Assembly (NCBI GenBank): GCA_025351555.1
Contig: JANXVS010000485.1
Coordinates: 1-6,855 of the forward strand
DNA: 6,855 nt
DNA from: Pseudomonadota bacterium
Lineage (GTDB): Bacteria; Pseudomonadota; Gammaproteobacteria; Xanthomonadales; Rhodanobacteraceae
Direction: 5' to 3'
Part shown: in pieces, positions 5,417 through 6,855 of the stretch
Layout: the number at the start of each line of letters is the position of its first letter
Numbering within the stretch: the stretch's first letter is position 1
Program-made: the position numbers and the translations under genes
Notes under the pieces: generated by a model
Databases searched by the model: none
Seen by the model: only the letters and a program-made list of their open reading frames with translations
Told to the model about the DNA's origin: nothing

Positions 5417-6442
5417 ATGTATGCCCTCGCCCGCCCCTTCCTGTTCTGTCTCGACGCCGAACGCGCGCATGATCTGGCGCTGACAGCGATCGAGGCAGCG
5501 TATCGCACCGGCCTGAATCCGTTGCTGGCGGAAAAACCCAAACCGTTGCCGACGAAAGTGTTCGGCATCGAGTTTCCGAATCCAGTCGGATTGGCGGCTG
5601 GCCTGGACAAGAACGGCGCGCATGTCGATGCGCTCGCGGCGCTCGGTTTTGGTTTTGTGGAAATTGGTACGACCACGCCACGCCCGCAGCCGGGCAATCC
5701 AAAGCCGCGCATGTGGCGCTTGCCGGAACACCAAGCCGTAATCAATCGGCTCGGTTTCAACAATGCCGGTGTCGATGCGCTGCTGTGCAATGTGAAAAAA
5801 GCGCGGTTTTCCGGCGTACTCGGCATCAATATCGGCAAGAACAAGGACACGCCGAACGAGCGTGCAGTCGAGGATTATCTTTTCTGCCTGGATCGTGTGT
5901 ATGCCCGATCGAGCTACGTCACCATCAATATCTCATCGCCAAACACGCAGGGGTTGCGCGATTTGCAGGAGGAAGAAACGCTGAAGCGTTTCATCGGCAC
6001 CCTGCGCGAGGCGCAGGAACGGCTCGCCGCGAAACATGGCGCGCGCAAGCCAATGCTGCTGAAGATCGCACCGGATTTGAGCGAAGCCGAACTCGACGAC
6101 ATCGCCGACGTGTTGCTCGCCGCGAAAATCGACGGCCTGATCTGCACCAATACGACCATTGATCGCAGCGTCATCAGCGGCGCACCTTACACGGAACAAG
6201 CGGGAGGTTTGTCCGGCAAACCCTTGTTCGACAAAGCGACGTCCGTATTGCGCGGCATGGCGCAACGGCTCGGCGGCAAAGTTCCGCTGATCGGCGTCGG
6301 CGGCATTCTTTCAGGCGACGACGCAGCCGCCAAGATCGCCGCCGGCGCGAGCCTGGTGCAGTTCTACAGCGGCATGATCTATCGCGGCCCGGTCATGATC
6401 GGCGAATGCGTGGACTCGATCCGCGTACGGGCTGCGACATGA
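5417..6442 (+). CDS. pyrD: Dihydroorotate dehydrogenase (quinone), class 2
   Basis: A 341-residue FMN enzyme that oxidises dihydroorotate to orotate, the fourth step of pyrimidine synthesis, passing electrons to membrane quinone. The N-terminal helices (1-40, '[19 protein letters not shown]') form the quinone tunnel that marks class 2 and holds the protein on the inner membrane. Key parts are visible: '[10 protein letters not shown]' with K65, 'NRLGFNN' (110-116), 'NISSPNT' (171-177) with the catalytic base S174 (S175 in E. coli), 'KIAPDL' (K216), 'TNTT' (244-247), and the FMN phosphate loop 'GVGGILSG' (293-300) with '[13 protein letters not shown]'. Length is close to the E. coli enzyme (336). 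The ATG at 5417 is chosen, with GAAGAG 7 nt upstream; a TTG directly before it would add one residue. The stop overlaps the murB start (ATGA). Confidence 0.98.
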   Translation: MYALARPFLFCLDAERAHDLALTAIEAAYRTGLNPLLAEKPKPLPTKVFGIEFPNPVGLAAGLDKNGAHVDALAALGFGFVEIGTTTPRPQPGNPKPRMWRLPEHQAVINRLGFNNAGVDALLCNVKKARFSGVLGINIGKNKDTPNERAVEDYLFCLDRVYARSSYVTINISSPNTQGLRDLQEEETLKRFIGTLREAQERLAAKHGARKPMLLKIAPDLSEAELDDIADVLLAAKIDGLICTNTTIDRSVISGAPYTEQAGGLSGKPLFDKATSVLRGMAQRLGGKVPLIGVGGILSGDDAAAKIAAGASLVQFYSGMIYRGPVMIGECVDSIRVRAAT

Positions 6443-6855
6443 GCGGCTTCATCACCGGCGTCGCCCGTGAGCCAGGGTATACGATCATCGAGAACGCGCC
6501 GCTCGACGGCCGCAACACATTCCGCGTGCCTGCGCGCGCGGAGTTGCTGATCGACGTCAACCAGCCGGCGACCTTGCCCGCATTGTTCGCAATGCCGGCA
6601 TTGAAAAGCGGCCAAGTACTCGTGCTTGGCGCGGGTAGCAACGTGTTGTTCACGCGCGACTGGCCGGGGATTGTGCTGTCGATGTCGGCGACCGGAATCC
6701 GCATCCTGGAAGACCGCGGCGATGCGGCTCTAGTCCGCGTCGAAGCCGGCGAGAACTGGAACGACTTTGTGCACTGGTCGCTCGGCCGTGGTTTTGTCGG
6801 TCTGGAAAACCTGGCGCTGATTCCGGGCACGGTGGGCGCTGCGCCGATCCAGAAC
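6439..6855 (+). CDS. murB: UDP-N-acetylenolpyruvoylglucosamine reductase, N-terminal part (cut by window edge)
   Basis: 139 codons are open from the ATG at 6439 to the window end. MurB reduces UDP-GlcNAc-enolpyruvate to UDP-MurNAc with NADPH and FAD, the second committed step of peptidoglycan synthesis, in the cytoplasm. Recognised motifs: 'NTFRVPARA' (26-34), the FAD-binding '[10 protein letters not shown]' (62-71), '[11 protein letters not shown]' (101-111), and '[19 protein letters not shown]' (121-139), the highly conserved flavin-domain segment. The missing part should hold the NADPH/substrate domain with the catalytic serine and glutamate. The gene overlaps pyrD by 4 nt (ATGA), so it depends on pyrD transcription and probably on translational coupling. 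The N-terminus carries about 15 residues ahead of the usual start of similarity, which is common. Confidence 0.97.
   Translation, partial: MSGFITGVAREPGYTIIENAPLDGRNTFRVPARAELLIDVNQPATLPALFAMPALKSGQVLVLGAGSNVLFTRDWPGIVLSMSATGIRILEDRGDAALVRVEAGENWNDFVHWSLGRGFVGLENLALIPGTVGAAPIQN

Noticed and set aside
5290..5850. Minus-strand frames opposite the DUF4190 gene and the pyrD 5' end
   Set aside because: They run across two recognised genes and carry no protein-like motifs.

Overview
The window looks like ordinary chromosome of a GC-rich gammaproteobacterium. The Xanthomonadales (Rhodanobacteraceae/Xanthomonadaceae side) are my best guess, from the pyrD-murB pair, the ALDH7-type dehydrogenase and the overall codon style; this is recognition, not a computed placement. 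No insertion sequence, phage gene, CRISPR array, toxin-antitoxin pair or defence cassette is visible.

Layout. Bases 1-691 are a minus-strand pair: a DUF1993 gene followed, with an 8-nt overlap, by the first 65 codons of a DUF2127-type membrane protein that runs off the left edge. Everything right of about 785 is on the plus strand: tRNA-Arg(CCT) (785-858); a GAF-GGDEF diguanylate cyclase right behind it (921-1865); an AT-rich promoter region (1866-2071); a secreted, histidine-containing helical protein of unknown function (2072-2728); a perfect 14-bp inverted repeat (2739-2788); a SufR-like helix-turn-helix regulator with four C-terminal cysteines (2817-3455); an ALDH7-family aldehyde dehydrogenase (3550-5085); a small DUF4190-like membrane protein (5093-5377); pyrD, class 2 (5417-6442); and the 5' part of murB (6439 to the right edge).

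How the genes may work together. From 3550 onward the spacing is tight (7-nt gap, 39-nt gap, 4-nt ATGA overlap), so the dehydrogenase, the DUF4190 protein, pyrD and murB could share one transcript starting at an extended -10 box (3484-3492). The regulator sits just upstream in the same direction and may control that unit, itself, or a distant Fe-S assembly locus; the sequence does not decide.

The points most worth a second look are the exact 56-residue internal periodicity of the secreted protein; the unusual cysteine spacing and apparently leaderless start of the SufR-like regulator; the long nested hairpin between those two genes; and the tRNA-Arg without an encoded CCA placed directly ahead of the cyclase. 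I did not find convincing evidence of a wholly new multi-gene system.
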